NCBI RefSeq assembly: GCF_902498805.1
Contig: NZ_LR701599.1
Coordinates: 21,433 to 85,432, forward strand
Length of the DNA stretch: 64,000 bases
From: Imperialibacter sp. EC-SDR9
Lineage (GTDB): Bacteria; Bacteroidota; Bacteroidia; Cytophagales; Cyclobacteriaceae
Direction of reading: 5' to 3'
The position numbers and the translations under genes are program-made. The notes below the pieces were generated by a model. That model was not told the DNA's origin. It saw only the letters and a program-made list of their open reading frames with translations, and made no database searches. Below, piece after piece: positions 23,276-31,899 of this stretch. Position 1 is the stretch's first letter; each line of letters starts with the position of its first letter.

Positions 23276-24886
23276 TTAATTATTAATGCGATACCTGAGG
23301 TTTAAAAGTGCCTGGAAATTTCTATCGTTGATCCCGTCAACGAAATAGCGGTGGTAGTGTTTTGCATACTGTAGCTGGGCTTCAACTGTAAACTGATCAA
23401 ACAGCCGGTAGTACCTGGCTGAGTAGGCAAATTCAAATTCTGAAGGGTATTTCAAGGCCCCTGCATACTCTCTGAGAATGTAGTCATCGTTAAACCTTAT
23501 TGCCTGTGCCGTGAGACCAAACATGCTCTTGGGGGTGAAATACTGCGCCTGGACAACATTTGTATTTGACCCCGGCCCAATGCCTGCACCAATGATTTGG
23601 CCGTTTTGGGTGTAGCCATGAGCGATGGAGTAGTGCACATAATAGGTAGGCGACGAGAAAATACTGACAATCTGGAGCTGGTTGGCGCTAAGTTTGGTGT
23701 TTTCGTAGTGGAGCTTGATGGTGTTTCCGTTGCTGAGTTCAAAAGCCTCAGTGATACCGAGCACAAAGGCGGACGAGCGATCAGGGTTGCGGCCAAATTC
23801 TTTGAAATTTCCCGGAAAATCATTTCTCGCATACTCGGTGTAGATCTCCAGCCCTAGTTCCGGACGATTCCAGCGGATGGTCGCAGATGCCATCTGGTCG
23901 TATTCATCGTTGGTGATGATGCCGTTTAGCGGGGTGTCGTATTGCCTTGAGGTATGGGCAAAAGCGGCAAAAGCATCTTTCGCTCCCATGCTACTTCTTT
24001 CCCAAAGCCTGTACATGACCCGATGGAGGCCCAGGTTCAATCCTTTAATGAAGCTCGGCGCATAGCCGCCTGTGAAGCCGGTGATATAACGGTAATTATT
24101 GTTTGGGTTGCTATCATAATAATCTGACTCTCTAAGCATACCCCAGAAAGCTTTGCCCTCCAGGCGTCCGATTTTGGTATCTATAGGCCTGTTGAAGCCG
24201 AGGTTGAATCGAGGTATGCCCGCCGCCTGCTGACTCATTAGAATAGGGTTGAAGGTGGCTGGCCCCCAGACTTCATTTTGGGTAGTGAAACCTGCTGCAA
24301 TGCCCCGGTAAACGTATTTGACCTCTGACTGCCCCGGATCAATCTTGAAAAGGCTTTCGTCTCCAAACCTTTCCACCTGGTCCAGCCTTTCGTAGAAAGG
24401 ATACGAATATTGACTTTTGTTGTAAATAGGTTGCGGGATATCTATGGCAGCGTTCTGACTATAATGCACAATGGGCGACAAGGTGTAGCTGAAGTATCCA
24501 TTTTCGCCGGTAGGAAGTTTGCCCATCACACCGGTGGTAAACCATGAATTGAGCCCTTTCCCATTCCAAACGGCGCCGTCGTTGTAGCTTCGGGGCGCAG
24601 TAGAATTGTACAATGTGCCAAAAGTGGGATCAACCACAGAAAATTTGTCCGAACTGGTTGAAGGCACCAGGTAGTTATTCCATGGGTTCCAGCTAAGGGA
24701 GCTGTCGGGAGCGAAGTCGGTTATTACGGACGGGAACGTGCCAATGGGTTCCTTGTCGAAATCATTTTTTAAGAGCAGTAGCCTGTGGTACTCAAAATCC
24801 AGCGTACCGGGCTGGAGCACCTGGCCGAAAAGGCTGGAGGAAAATAGAATGAAAAGTGAAAAGAGGCAGATTTTTCCTTTATTCAT
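23276..24886 (-). CDS. Wzi-like capsule-assembly outer membrane beta-barrel
   Basis: A 536-residue outer membrane protein with a signal peptide (MNKGKICLFSLFILFSSSLFG). The mature part is rich in alternating aromatic/polar strands and ends LLNLRYRINN, as expected for a beta-barrel. The segment VWGPATFNPILMSQQAAGIPR (~204-224) resembles the diagnostic WGP...LLLSNNARP block of Wzi-type proteins, which anchor or help assemble capsular polysaccharide at the cell surface. The following glycosyltransferases fit a capsule or exopolysaccharide role. The start is the first ATG, opening the signal peptide. The similarity to Wzi is partial, so a general porin-like role remains possible. Confidence 0.72.
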   Translation of the reverse strand: MNKGKICLFSLFILFSSSLFGQVLQPGTLDFEYHRLLLLKNDFDKEPIGTFPSVITDFAPDSSLSWNPWNNYLVPSTSSDKFSVVDPTFGTLYNSTAPRSYNDGAVWNGKGLNSWFTTGVMGKLPTGENGYFSYTLSPIVHYSQNAAIDIPQPIYNKSQYSYPFYERLDQVERFGDESLFKIDPGQSEVKYVYRGIAAGFTTQNEVWGPATFNPILMSQQAAGIPRFNLGFNRPIDTKIGRLEGKAFWGMLRESDYYDSNPNNNYRYITGFTGGYAPSFIKGLNLGLHRVMYRLWERSSMGAKDAFAAFAHTSRQYDTPLNGIITNDEYDQMASATIRWNRPELGLEIYTEYARNDFPGNFKEFGRNPDRSSAFVLGITEAFELSNGNTIKLHYENTKLSANQLQIVSIFSSPTYYVHYSIAHGYTQNGQIIGAGIGPGSNTNVVQAQYFTPKSMFGLTAQAIRFNDDYILREYAGALKYPSEFEFAYSARYYRLFDQFTVEAQLQYAKHYHRYFVDGINDRNFQALLNLRYRINN

Positions 24887-25376
24887 GTGTTGTTTTGCTT
24901 AGGGTATAGCTTGGTAAAATGGAGGGTTGCTTAGGTGCAATTTGTTTGGTTACTAGACTTTTTTGGTGATTTTTTCGACAACCATGGTTTCTGAATATGT
25001 TCTCAAACGTAGCAATTTCTAAGTAATAGTGAGCGGTTGAAGTTTACGAAAGTCACCTTATTTTTTGAGGTAATCTTTTTGCCTGGGCAAATGAATTCTC
25101 TGGTTTCTCAGCTATTGCGGCCATTTTTCAAAAATGAAAGCAAGATGCAAAGTACAGCCTTTGAGTTGGAACAAGTGACCTTTTTTTATCGCTTTTGTAC
25201 CGCTTTGGGGAAATTTGTGCCTTTTTTGAGGCGTCGCTCGTATGTTCCATTTCTGGTTGCATAAAGAATCTGGTGAGCTTCTGGCTGCCGGTTTTTTTGA
25301 GAAAAGGAAATTTTCTTGCCTACTTTGCTGCCTTGCTGCTGAGCAACAAGCGGCAGGTAGAACGAAAAGCCACTTA
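24887..25376. other. Divergent gap between Wzi-like and ABC exporter genes
   Basis: About 490 bases if the exporter starts at 25377, or 355 if it starts at 25242. It should hold both promoters. A TTG-initiated frame at 25037-25264 (75 codons, Phe-rich) is possible but has no feature of a peptide precursor that I can support. Confidence 0.4.
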
Positions 25377-26999
25377 GTGAAACTAATCTACTCTTTACTT
25401 CTGACAAGCTGGAAAAAGCTGTTTTTTGCCATGTTGATGAGCATTGTGGCCGGAGGGTTGTATGCTTTGTCTATCAAGTTTCTTCACGAAATCATTACCA
25501 GCGATTCCGGGTTGATGCTGGTGTTTTACAAGCTCAATATTTCCATCATTGTCTCAACAGCCTTGTCGGTGTTTGCCGGACATTACCTTACCAAAGTGTA
25601 TGAGGGCCAGGTATCTGACCTCCGTCTTTCCATATCAAAGAAAATCCTGAAGGCCGATTTTTTTCATGTAGAGCAGAACTCTCTTCAAATAATGCCTGTG
25701 CTGAATAACGACATCAATACCATTGGTGCGTTCATAAAAACGGTGCCTGATTTTTTTGTTTCAATTTCAAAAGTTGTTGCCTGTGTTGCCTATATGTTCT
25801 GGCTGTCATGGCAGCTCACGGCCTACGTGATGAGCATTTACGCCCTGGTATTCCTGGTTTCGATGATCGTTTTTCCAAGAGTACATAAGCAGGAAAGGAT
25901 GATCAGAGAGCTGAAGAATGACATTTTCGAGCATATCAATGGTCTGGTGAGAGGGCTCAAGGAGCTGTCCCTCAACAAAAAGCATAAGGCTATTTACGTG
26001 CAGGATATTATGGGCCCCACCAGCCGCAAACACAGCGACAGTTTAACGATTCTTGGCACGCTGCACATATTTGTCACCAAGGTTGGAGAGCTGATTGTGA
26101 TTGTTTCGCTTTCGGTGCTGCTGATTAAATACAACGACATTGTGGTGATGGACAGCGGTTTGCTGCTGGAGTTTTTGACGGTGGTCATGTTCGTTTTGCC
26201 AGCACTGATTATTACGACGACTTTTCTTAATAACATAAAAAAGGTGGAGGTTGCCCTCAATGCGATCGGCAAGCTGGGAATTGAGTATCAACCAGACAAA
26301 GAAGCAAAGCAGCAGCCGGTGAGCCCAATCGGGGCTCGCCAGGAGCCTTTGATTGCTCTTAAAGATGTGGGGTTTGAATATGGTTCGGAAAGGGAAGCAA
26401 ATGGGTTTCACATCGGTCCGTTTAATCTGACGATCAACCGTGGAGAAATCGTTTACCTGAGTGGGGGAAATGGCAGCGGAAAAACGACATTGGGCAAACT
26501 GATTGTGGGACTTTATCGCCCAAGCTCAGGCAAGGTTTTATTTCAGGGGCAGGAAATAGACGATCGGAAAAACGAAGACTATCGCAACCAGTTCGCAGCG
26601 CTGTTCCCCGATTCTCATGTGTTTAGAGGGCTGCAGTACATTGATGATGGATACCTTCAACAGCATGGAGAGCGACTTATCAAGATGCTCAATATCGAGG
26701 AAATTGTAAATATCAAGGATAAATCGCTGTCTACCATACGGGTGTCGTCGGGCCAGCAGGGCAGATTGTCACTGTTGAGGTCGCTACTGGAAGACAAAGA
26801 AATTTACCTGTTCGATGAGTGGGCGGCTAATCAGGATCCGCTTTTCAAACTGAAATTTTATGGGTCAATTATCCCGGATTTGAAGAAAGAAGGAAAGACT
26901 GTCATCGTGATTACCCACGATGAGTCCTATTTCCATATGGCCGATAGAATTATCAAGCTCGAAGATGGCCACGTTGTCAGGCAGCACACCGGCAAATAG
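25377..26999 (+). CDS. Cyclic-peptide-export-type ABC transporter (fused permease and ATPase)
   Basis: A single polypeptide with six membrane helices (first ~300 residues) and an ATPase domain. The Walker A is SGGNGSGKTTLGK, the signature is RVSSGQQGRLSLLRSLL, the Walker B is EIYLFDEWAANQDP and the switch His is in VITHDE. The LFDEWAANQDP pattern is typical of the SyrD/PvdE/YojI family that exports cyclic or non-ribosomal peptides. The frame opens at an ATG at 25242, but relatives begin at the first helix, so the GTG at 25377 (MKLIYSLLLTSWKK), giving 540 residues, is preferred. No peptide synthetase or precursor is found nearby. It lies among glycan genes, so it may export something else. It converges with the next gene at 9 bp. 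Confidence 0.87.
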   Translation: MKLIYSLLLTSWKKLFFAMLMSIVAGGLYALSIKFLHEIITSDSGLMLVFYKLNISIIVSTALSVFAGHYLTKVYEGQVSDLRLSISKKILKADFFHVEQNSLQIMPVLNNDINTIGAFIKTVPDFFVSISKVVACVAYMFWLSWQLTAYVMSIYALVFLVSMIVFPRVHKQERMIRELKNDIFEHINGLVRGLKELSLNKKHKAIYVQDIMGPTSRKHSDSLTILGTLHIFVTKVGELIVIVSLSVLLIKYNDIVVMDSGLLLEFLTVVMFVLPALIITTTFLNNIKKVEVALNAIGKLGIEYQPDKEAKQQPVSPIGARQEPLIALKDVGFEYGSEREANGFHIGPFNLTINRGEIVYLSGGNGSGKTTLGKLIVGLYRPSSGKVLFQGQEIDDRKNEDYRNQFAALFPDSHVFRGLQYIDDGYLQQHGERLIKMLNIEEIVNIKDKSLSTIRVSSGQQGRLSLLRSLLEDKEIYLFDEWAANQDPLFKLKFYGSIIPDLKKEGKTVIVITHDESYFHMADRIIKLEDGHVVRQHTGK

Positions 27000-27007
27000 A
27001 CGCATGG

Positions 27008-28765
27008 CTAGTTCTCATCTCTGAGATCGAAGCATTCAGGGCATGGTTTTTTCAGTCCGAAGAGAAATGATCGGTAGGGGTAGATGTTTCTCGTGTAGGG
27101 AAATTCCGATGGATAAAGTTTGTATTTGATGTTGTCCGTTTGAATCATATCGTCCATACTAGATCCAAAGGCCAAAAATGTGCAGGTCGGATTATTTTCG
27201 AACCAAACCGGACTGACGATTTTGGCCAGCATTCCACACATCATCATCACTACTGTTCCATCTTCAAATCTTTGCTCAGCAAGTTCATCGTAAAGTTCGT
27301 AGGAGTTTCGGAAAGGGACTTTCATGATTTGTGTTTCGTCCGCTTTGAGCCCCAGTTTTTGAAGCATAGTAAGGTCTTGAAACTCGTTAAGGACAAAGAA
27401 CAGTTTCCTGTTTCTCAGTTCTCCAAGGATCGACGGCAGCAGCGACAGGTTATGGTGGATGGTCATCGCCGGCACAGTAAATTCGTCGGCTTGTCTGAGC
27501 TCCAGTGCCAGTGTTTTCAGCTCGGGATAGCAGGTGCCGCAGGGGATTCCAACAAAGTAGTTATGGTTTTTGGTTTGTAGAGCAGTCAGCAGGCGTTCGG
27601 CCAGTACTTCCGAGTATATCTGCTGTTTCCTGCCGTACCATTTTGCTTCGTTGTCTTTGTTAAGATACTTTCTGATAAAAGTGATTTCGCCATCGTTGAG
27701 GTGAGAAAAGCAGAACGGCTCGTTCTTTTTTAAAAGGTCTCTAAGGCGTGACGCACTTTCATGATAGGTGGGGCCAAAGTTCTTGCTGTACCTGAAAACT
27801 TGTTGCTGAGTCGACGTCCCTTTGTTGTACCGGTTGATCTGCATCAGGCTCACCAGCGACTGCATGTAGGCTGCCAATGAAACAAGAGCTGCCAGCGGCT
27901 TAAGAAGGCTCGTGGTGTTGAATGTGTATTTGCCCTTTAACTGCTGTAGACGCCTGCGAAAGTTTTCTCTCGATGCTGGGATGTGAACCACCAGTGGGTG
28001 GGTGCCTGTGGCGGTGTTGTGCAGTTGGCCCTTTTTCCACGCCAGGTCCCTGAAGATGGTTTGCTGTGATGCCAGTCCAAATGTCTTGAGCAGCTTCCGC
28101 TCGTATTGGAAGAAGAGGAAGCTGTGCCTTTTTGAAAGGAGGGGCCAGCTAACAGCGGTGGCTCGCCCGCCTGTGCAGGCAAAGAGCTGTTGCTGACCGT
28201 CGATGGCGATAGTGTACGTTGGGTTAAACAACTGAGAGCTGCAGTCTGCATAGAACCGGCTAAATAGCGACTGGTCTGACCGTATTTGTGTCAAAGCTTG
28301 TTCGTTGGTAGAGTCAATTCCGTACAAAGCCTGTATGTCGCTCAGCATTTGACGAAGATGCTTCAGTTTCCCCATGAAGGAGCCCGAATTAAGATAGTCG
28401 TAGTAAGTGGCGCCACGGGGGTAAAATTTCCAGTAGTAGTATTTGAGGGTGCGATCTCTGAAATAGAAATTAGCTTCGGCTGAAAATAGAATATCAGTGT
28501 TGAGCCTGGAAAAAAGCTCCAAAATGTCAGACTCGCCACCGATCACATCGACATCAAAAGCGTCCACAACAAGTAGGTGATCGTCGTCGGAGAGGTTAGT
28601 TGAAAGAAAAAATGTATTGAGGAGGTTCAGTTTAATAGCGTTTGTACTCCATTTCTTGCCAATTCCCAGAATTTCCAGCGGCAGGCCGAGCTTTGCACAC
28701 GAATTCTTCAGGGTATTTATCCTTTCGTCAACCGTGTTTGCAAAAGTCACTACATTTAAACTCAT
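27008..28765 (-). CDS. Two-domain glycosyltransferase (PLOD-type GT plus GT-D fold)
   Basis: A protein of 585 residues (600 from the ATG at 28810). The N-terminal ~250 residues resemble the glycosyltransferase domain of procollagen lysyl hydroxylases: MSLNVVTFANTVDERI, then DHLLVVDAFDVDVIGG with a DxD-like set, and YLNSGSFMGK. The C-terminal half, from ~325, has FCFSHLNDGEITFIRKYL and VGIPCGTCYPEL, and resembles the GT-D (DUF1792) fold, whose DxE motif here reads DGE. The two are joined by ~70 residues with a hydrophobic stretch. The start at 28765 is preferred because the fold begins there. It probably adds two successive sugars to a surface glycan. Donors and acceptors are unknown. Confidence 0.72.
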   Translation of the reverse strand: MSLNVVTFANTVDERINTLKNSCAKLGLPLEILGIGKKWSTNAIKLNLLNTFFLSTNLSDDDHLLVVDAFDVDVIGGESDILELFSRLNTDILFSAEANFYFRDRTLKYYYWKFYPRGATYYDYLNSGSFMGKLKHLRQMLSDIQALYGIDSTNEQALTQIRSDQSLFSRFYADCSSQLFNPTYTIAIDGQQQLFACTGGRATAVSWPLLSKRHSFLFFQYERKLLKTFGLASQQTIFRDLAWKKGQLHNTATGTHPLVVHIPASRENFRRRLQQLKGKYTFNTTSLLKPLAALVSLAAYMQSLVSLMQINRYNKGTSTQQQVFRYSKNFGPTYHESASRLRDLLKKNEPFCFSHLNDGEITFIRKYLNKDNEAKWYGRKQQIYSEVLAERLLTALQTKNHNYFVGIPCGTCYPELKTLALELRQADEFTVPAMTIHHNLSLLPSILGELRNRKLFFVLNEFQDLTMLQKLGLKADETQIMKVPFRNSYELYDELAEQRFEDGTVVMMMCGMLAKIVSPVWFENNPTCTFLAFGSSMDDMIQTDNIKYKLYPSEFPYTRNIYPYRSFLFGLKKPCPECFDLRDEN

Positions 28766-28962
28766 CTTTATGAACCGTTTTGCGAACAAAGTAAATGAAC
28801 TTTGAGACATTTATCGTCCATGGATACTGATCAAATCAGTCACCCTGCAATGAGTGTCGTTTCGGGACATTGTCGGAAGCCAGATGATATTTATCCTTCA
28901 TTCTTTGTTTGCCCAATATCTCATACTAAACCAACTTTCAAGCAAAACAGCGTTTTCGTAAG

Positions 28963-29841
28963 ATGATGGCTACTCTGAGAGAGATTTTGAGGTATTTAAG
29001 GCTGAACGCTTTTTGGCGCTCCAGCTTTCGCATGAGGTCGATAGTTGCCACCAAACGAAGTGAAGATCAGCCGATTTACATTTCTCTGTCTACCACCCCT
29101 GAGCGTATAGCCAAAATAGGCCCTGCCATAGCGTCGCTAATGGATCAGGCCGTGATGCCTGACAGGATATTCCTTTGCATCGCCAAAAAAAGCAGGAAGG
29201 GGCAGGCTTATAAAATTCCCGGCTTTTTATCGGGCAACCCTCTGGTGGAAATTCGTTGGGTAGAGAAAGACCTCGGGCCCGCCACCAAATGGTTTTACAG
29301 TTGCCAGACCGATGATATTGAAGAGCGTAGCAGCATCATCGTGCTGGATGATGATCAGGTGTATCCGAAGCAACTGGTGGAACACTATCTGCATTGCAGA
29401 AAGCAGTTTCCTGGAGCGGCTTTCACATTGCTGGGCTGGCCAGTGCCAACTACCGGGCGGCATACCGACAGAAAGTGTGTGAGTGCGGGGAAAGTTAGAA
29501 TCCTGGGTGCCGACGATAGGATTGAAGTGACTGAGAGCCCCCGGCAGGTGCATTGCATGCAGGGAGCCTCCAGCTATATGATTACAAAGGGGATGCTTAA
29601 ACCCACGGCCGATTACTTCGAGAAATATAAGGCAACCAATTTTGCCGACGACATCCTGATCAGCGGGCTTTTGGCAGACAGCCAGGTGCCTGTGTATGTG
29701 CTGCCGGGCCCATTTCGGTTTATTCGACTTCATTCTTTGCGGATGATGAGGGCACCCAGCTTGTACAATAACACCAATCGGAGTAGTGATTATAACGATC
29801 AGCTTTACAGGCTGTTCGAAAAAAGCTGGCCTGCTGTTTAG
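28963..29841 (+). CDS. Glycosyltransferase, GT-A fold
   Basis: A 292-residue protein. It has IYISLSTTPERIAKIGPAIAS near the N-terminus, DRIFLCIAKK, and a metal-binding DxD motif in IIVLDDDQVYPKQLVEHYL (~123-141). The second half (QVHCMQGASSYMITKGML then FADDILISGLLAD) is the usual acceptor-side segment with an acidic pair. This fits a family 2-like inverting or retaining GT-A enzyme; the exact family is not recognised. Two ATGs in tandem open the frame. It is convergent with the sulfotransferase gene, sharing four bases at the stops. It is likely part of the glycan locus. Confidence 0.7.
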   Translation: MMATLREILRYLRLNAFWRSSFRMRSIVATKRSEDQPIYISLSTTPERIAKIGPAIASLMDQAVMPDRIFLCIAKKSRKGQAYKIPGFLSGNPLVEIRWVEKDLGPATKWFYSCQTDDIEERSSIIVLDDDQVYPKQLVEHYLHCRKQFPGAAFTLLGWPVPTTGRHTDRKCVSAGKVRILGADDRIEVTESPRQVHCMQGASSYMITKGMLKPTADYFEKYKATNFADDILISGLLADSQVPVYVLPGPFRFIRLHSLRMMRAPSLYNNTNRSSDYNDQLYRLFEKSWPAV

Positions 29842-30689
29842 TAAATGTACGGGCTTAACCGGTTCGATCGGTTAACAGTGATTCTCAGGCCAAGGCAAAA
29901 AACTACCCGAATAAATTTAGCGACATGCGTGACGCTGGTGCTGTAGGTTCTAGGACTGACCCAGCCATTGTTTTTCCCGGCTACTTTTATGTTCTTCACA
30001 AGGTGCCTCTCCCTGATGAAATCTTTGCTCAGCACCTTCATTGTGTATAGAAACAAGCGATCCCGTATGTCTCGTTGAGACACCTCCGGATATACGACGC
30101 TTGCATGCTTTGCCTTGTTTTCTGCTTCCGCCACAATTTTCGATACCCACTCAGGATTTGATTTCTTGTCTTGCTTGTTGTCCCACTTGATTTCTAGCCG
30201 GATGTCGAGGTGTCTCATTAACCGTTTCCATTCGTCAGGCCCGTTCTCGATATTGATATGAATAAACCTCGGGTTGGCCTGGAAAAAGTGTAGTACTCTT
30301 TTCCGGTAAATGAGCCAGTCAATCAATATTTGGCGGTAGATCGTTTTGCCCATGATTAGCCTGGAAAGGCGAACGATTGCCTTGTCATCCGACATGTGCC
30401 GCTCGTCGATATGGCTGAACCAGTTGAACATGCTGAGAATCCAGCGGGAAGGCTCCCTATCCAGCAGAACTATTTTTGCATCAGGAAACCAGGCGGTGAG
30501 GTGACGAAAATTGTGGAGGCTGCCATCCAGAAAGTAGTCGAATTTCGAAAAAAATGCTTCGTCTGGCTCAGCCAGGTGAGAATACACCCCGAAGTGCGGC
30601 GTATGGGTGACACGCAGCCCTTTCTCCTTCAATGCATTGGTAATGCTGGTGGTGCCCATTTTAGACGAGCCGATGAAAAACACTTTCAT
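29838..30689 (-). CDS. PAPS-dependent sulfotransferase
   Basis: A 283-residue sulfotransferase. The 5'-phosphosulfate loop is FFIGSSKMGTTSITNALKE (residues ~4-22), with Lys and Thr/Ser placed as in carbohydrate sulfotransferases, and the 3'-phosphate motif is KIVLLDREPSRWILSMFNWF (Arg and Ser). The remainder is basic. It would move sulfate from PAPS to a sugar or lipid hydroxyl. No signal peptide is present, so it acts in the cytoplasm on a precursor. It overlaps the glycosyltransferase at 30686-31882 by four bases (ATGA), so the two are one operon. The product could be a sulfated glycan or a sulfated glycolipid. Confidence 0.82.
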   Translation of the reverse strand: MKVFFIGSSKMGTTSITNALKEKGLRVTHTPHFGVYSHLAEPDEAFFSKFDYFLDGSLHNFRHLTAWFPDAKIVLLDREPSRWILSMFNWFSHIDERHMSDDKAIVRLSRLIMGKTIYRQILIDWLIYRKRVLHFFQANPRFIHINIENGPDEWKRLMRHLDIRLEIKWDNKQDKKSNPEWVSKIVAEAENKAKHASVVYPEVSQRDIRDRLFLYTMKVLSKDFIRERHLVKNIKVAGKNNGWVSPRTYSTSVTHVAKFIRVVFCLGLRITVNRSNRLSPYIY

Positions 30690-31882
30690 AGATTATCGGC
30701 TACTGGTTTTTGAAAAAGCTCGAAATAGGCTTGTGCCATGCTGTCCCAGGTGAACATCTCCTTCTCGGTATTGTTTTTGAACAACTGGCCAAGTTTTTTG
30801 AGTTCTTCTTTGTCGGCCAGCAGTTTGTTAACTGGCTTGCTCCATGCTTCTCCGTCGCCGGAGGGCAGCAGCAAGCCATTGAAGGTGTCTTTTACTGCAG
30901 ATGGAATGCCGTCTACTCTTGCTGCCAGGCAAACCAGCCCGCTGACGGCCGCTTCCAAAGCTACGAGGCCAAATCCTTCGTAATCACCGTCAATATGCAA
31001 GTTGGGCATCACAAACAAATCGGCATGCAAAAGCAGCTGATCCAGTTCAGCTTGGGGTAATTTTCCTGTAAATAACACTTTGTCTCTATAGACAGGCTCT
31101 TTCATGAGCTTATCCAGTTCAAGGGCTTCCAGGCCAAAGCCAAAAAGATGAGCGAGTTTCTTGAAAACCGATGCCGGAAGTACTTTAGAAAACCACAATA
31201 TGAGCTTAATGTTCTTCTCTCTGGGCCCAACAATGACATAAAAGACGGGCGTTTGTATTTGTGGGAGCACATTTTTTATGAACCAAACAAAGCCCTTCCG
31301 TTTAATTGGTCGGCCAATCGATACTATCAAAGATTTGTTGTTGATGGCCACTCCACATCGGTCCCTGAACAGAGAGTAGATGGCTTCATTTTTTTGTGGG
31401 CTTGGCAGTGGCTCAAATCCATTGGGGATATAATGCGTCCTGGCTGAAGGGATGCCTGCCTTGATGCATTCAAGCCTTGTCTCGTCGCTCACGGCAATAA
31501 TCCAGGTAAATTTTGACAGGTATTTTCGCAGCCATAACTGGTATAAGGTCGACTTGAAGATAACATCGAGGCCATGGACTGTGGCAGCCATTTTTTTTCG
31601 GGTGAGCCAGAGTAGGGGAGTTAAAAACAGTGCCATGAGTCCGTCGTTGGCGTGAATGACAGCTATGCGTGGATTGCTCCAAACCTTGAATAAGCACCAC
31701 GGAACAACCGAGATGAAAAATAGCGCTTTAGGGTATTTTCCACTAAAGATAATTTTGTGGACTATTGTATATGATTGCAGGTTTTTGATCAACTCATAGC
31801 TTTGCTTTTGCATGCCGCCAACGGATGGAGGATATTTGTGCGTAACAACAAGAACTTCGGAATCGCTTCGGCCTGCCAACAT
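30686..31882 (-). CDS. GT4-family glycosyltransferase
   Basis: A 398-residue GT-B protein. The N-terminal glycine-rich loop is THKYPPSVGGMQKQSYELI. Towards the C-terminus it has IVSIGRPIKRKGFVWFIKNVLPQI, a linker, VLFTGKLPQAELDQLLLHADLFVMPN and the donor-binding EGFGLVALEAAVSGL with its two Glu (E-x7-E). This is typical of retaining GT4 enzymes that use nucleotide sugars. Acceptor unknown. The ATG at 31880-31882 lies only 17 bp from the ATG of the divergent GT gene, so promoters must overlap the coding regions. It is first in an operon with the sulfotransferase. Confidence 0.87.
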   Translation of the reverse strand: MLAGRSDSEVLVVTHKYPPSVGGMQKQSYELIKNLQSYTIVHKIIFSGKYPKALFFISVVPWCLFKVWSNPRIAVIHANDGLMALFLTPLLWLTRKKMAATVHGLDVIFKSTLYQLWLRKYLSKFTWIIAVSDETRLECIKAGIPSARTHYIPNGFEPLPSPQKNEAIYSLFRDRCGVAINNKSLIVSIGRPIKRKGFVWFIKNVLPQIQTPVFYVIVGPREKNIKLILWFSKVLPASVFKKLAHLFGFGLEALELDKLMKEPVYRDKVLFTGKLPQAELDQLLLHADLFVMPNLHIDGDYEGFGLVALEAAVSGLVCLAARVDGIPSAVKDTFNGLLLPSGDGEAWSKPVNKLLADKEELKKLGQLFKNNTEKEMFTWDSMAQAYFELFQKPVADNL

Positions 31883-31899
31883 GTGAGGTTTGTGGAAAT

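Noticed and set aside
25037..25264. 75-codon frame between the Wzi-like gene and the ABC exporter, as a possible exported peptide
   Set aside because: TTG start, no leader or Gly-Gly site, no Cys-rich core, and it runs into the exporter's own upstream region.
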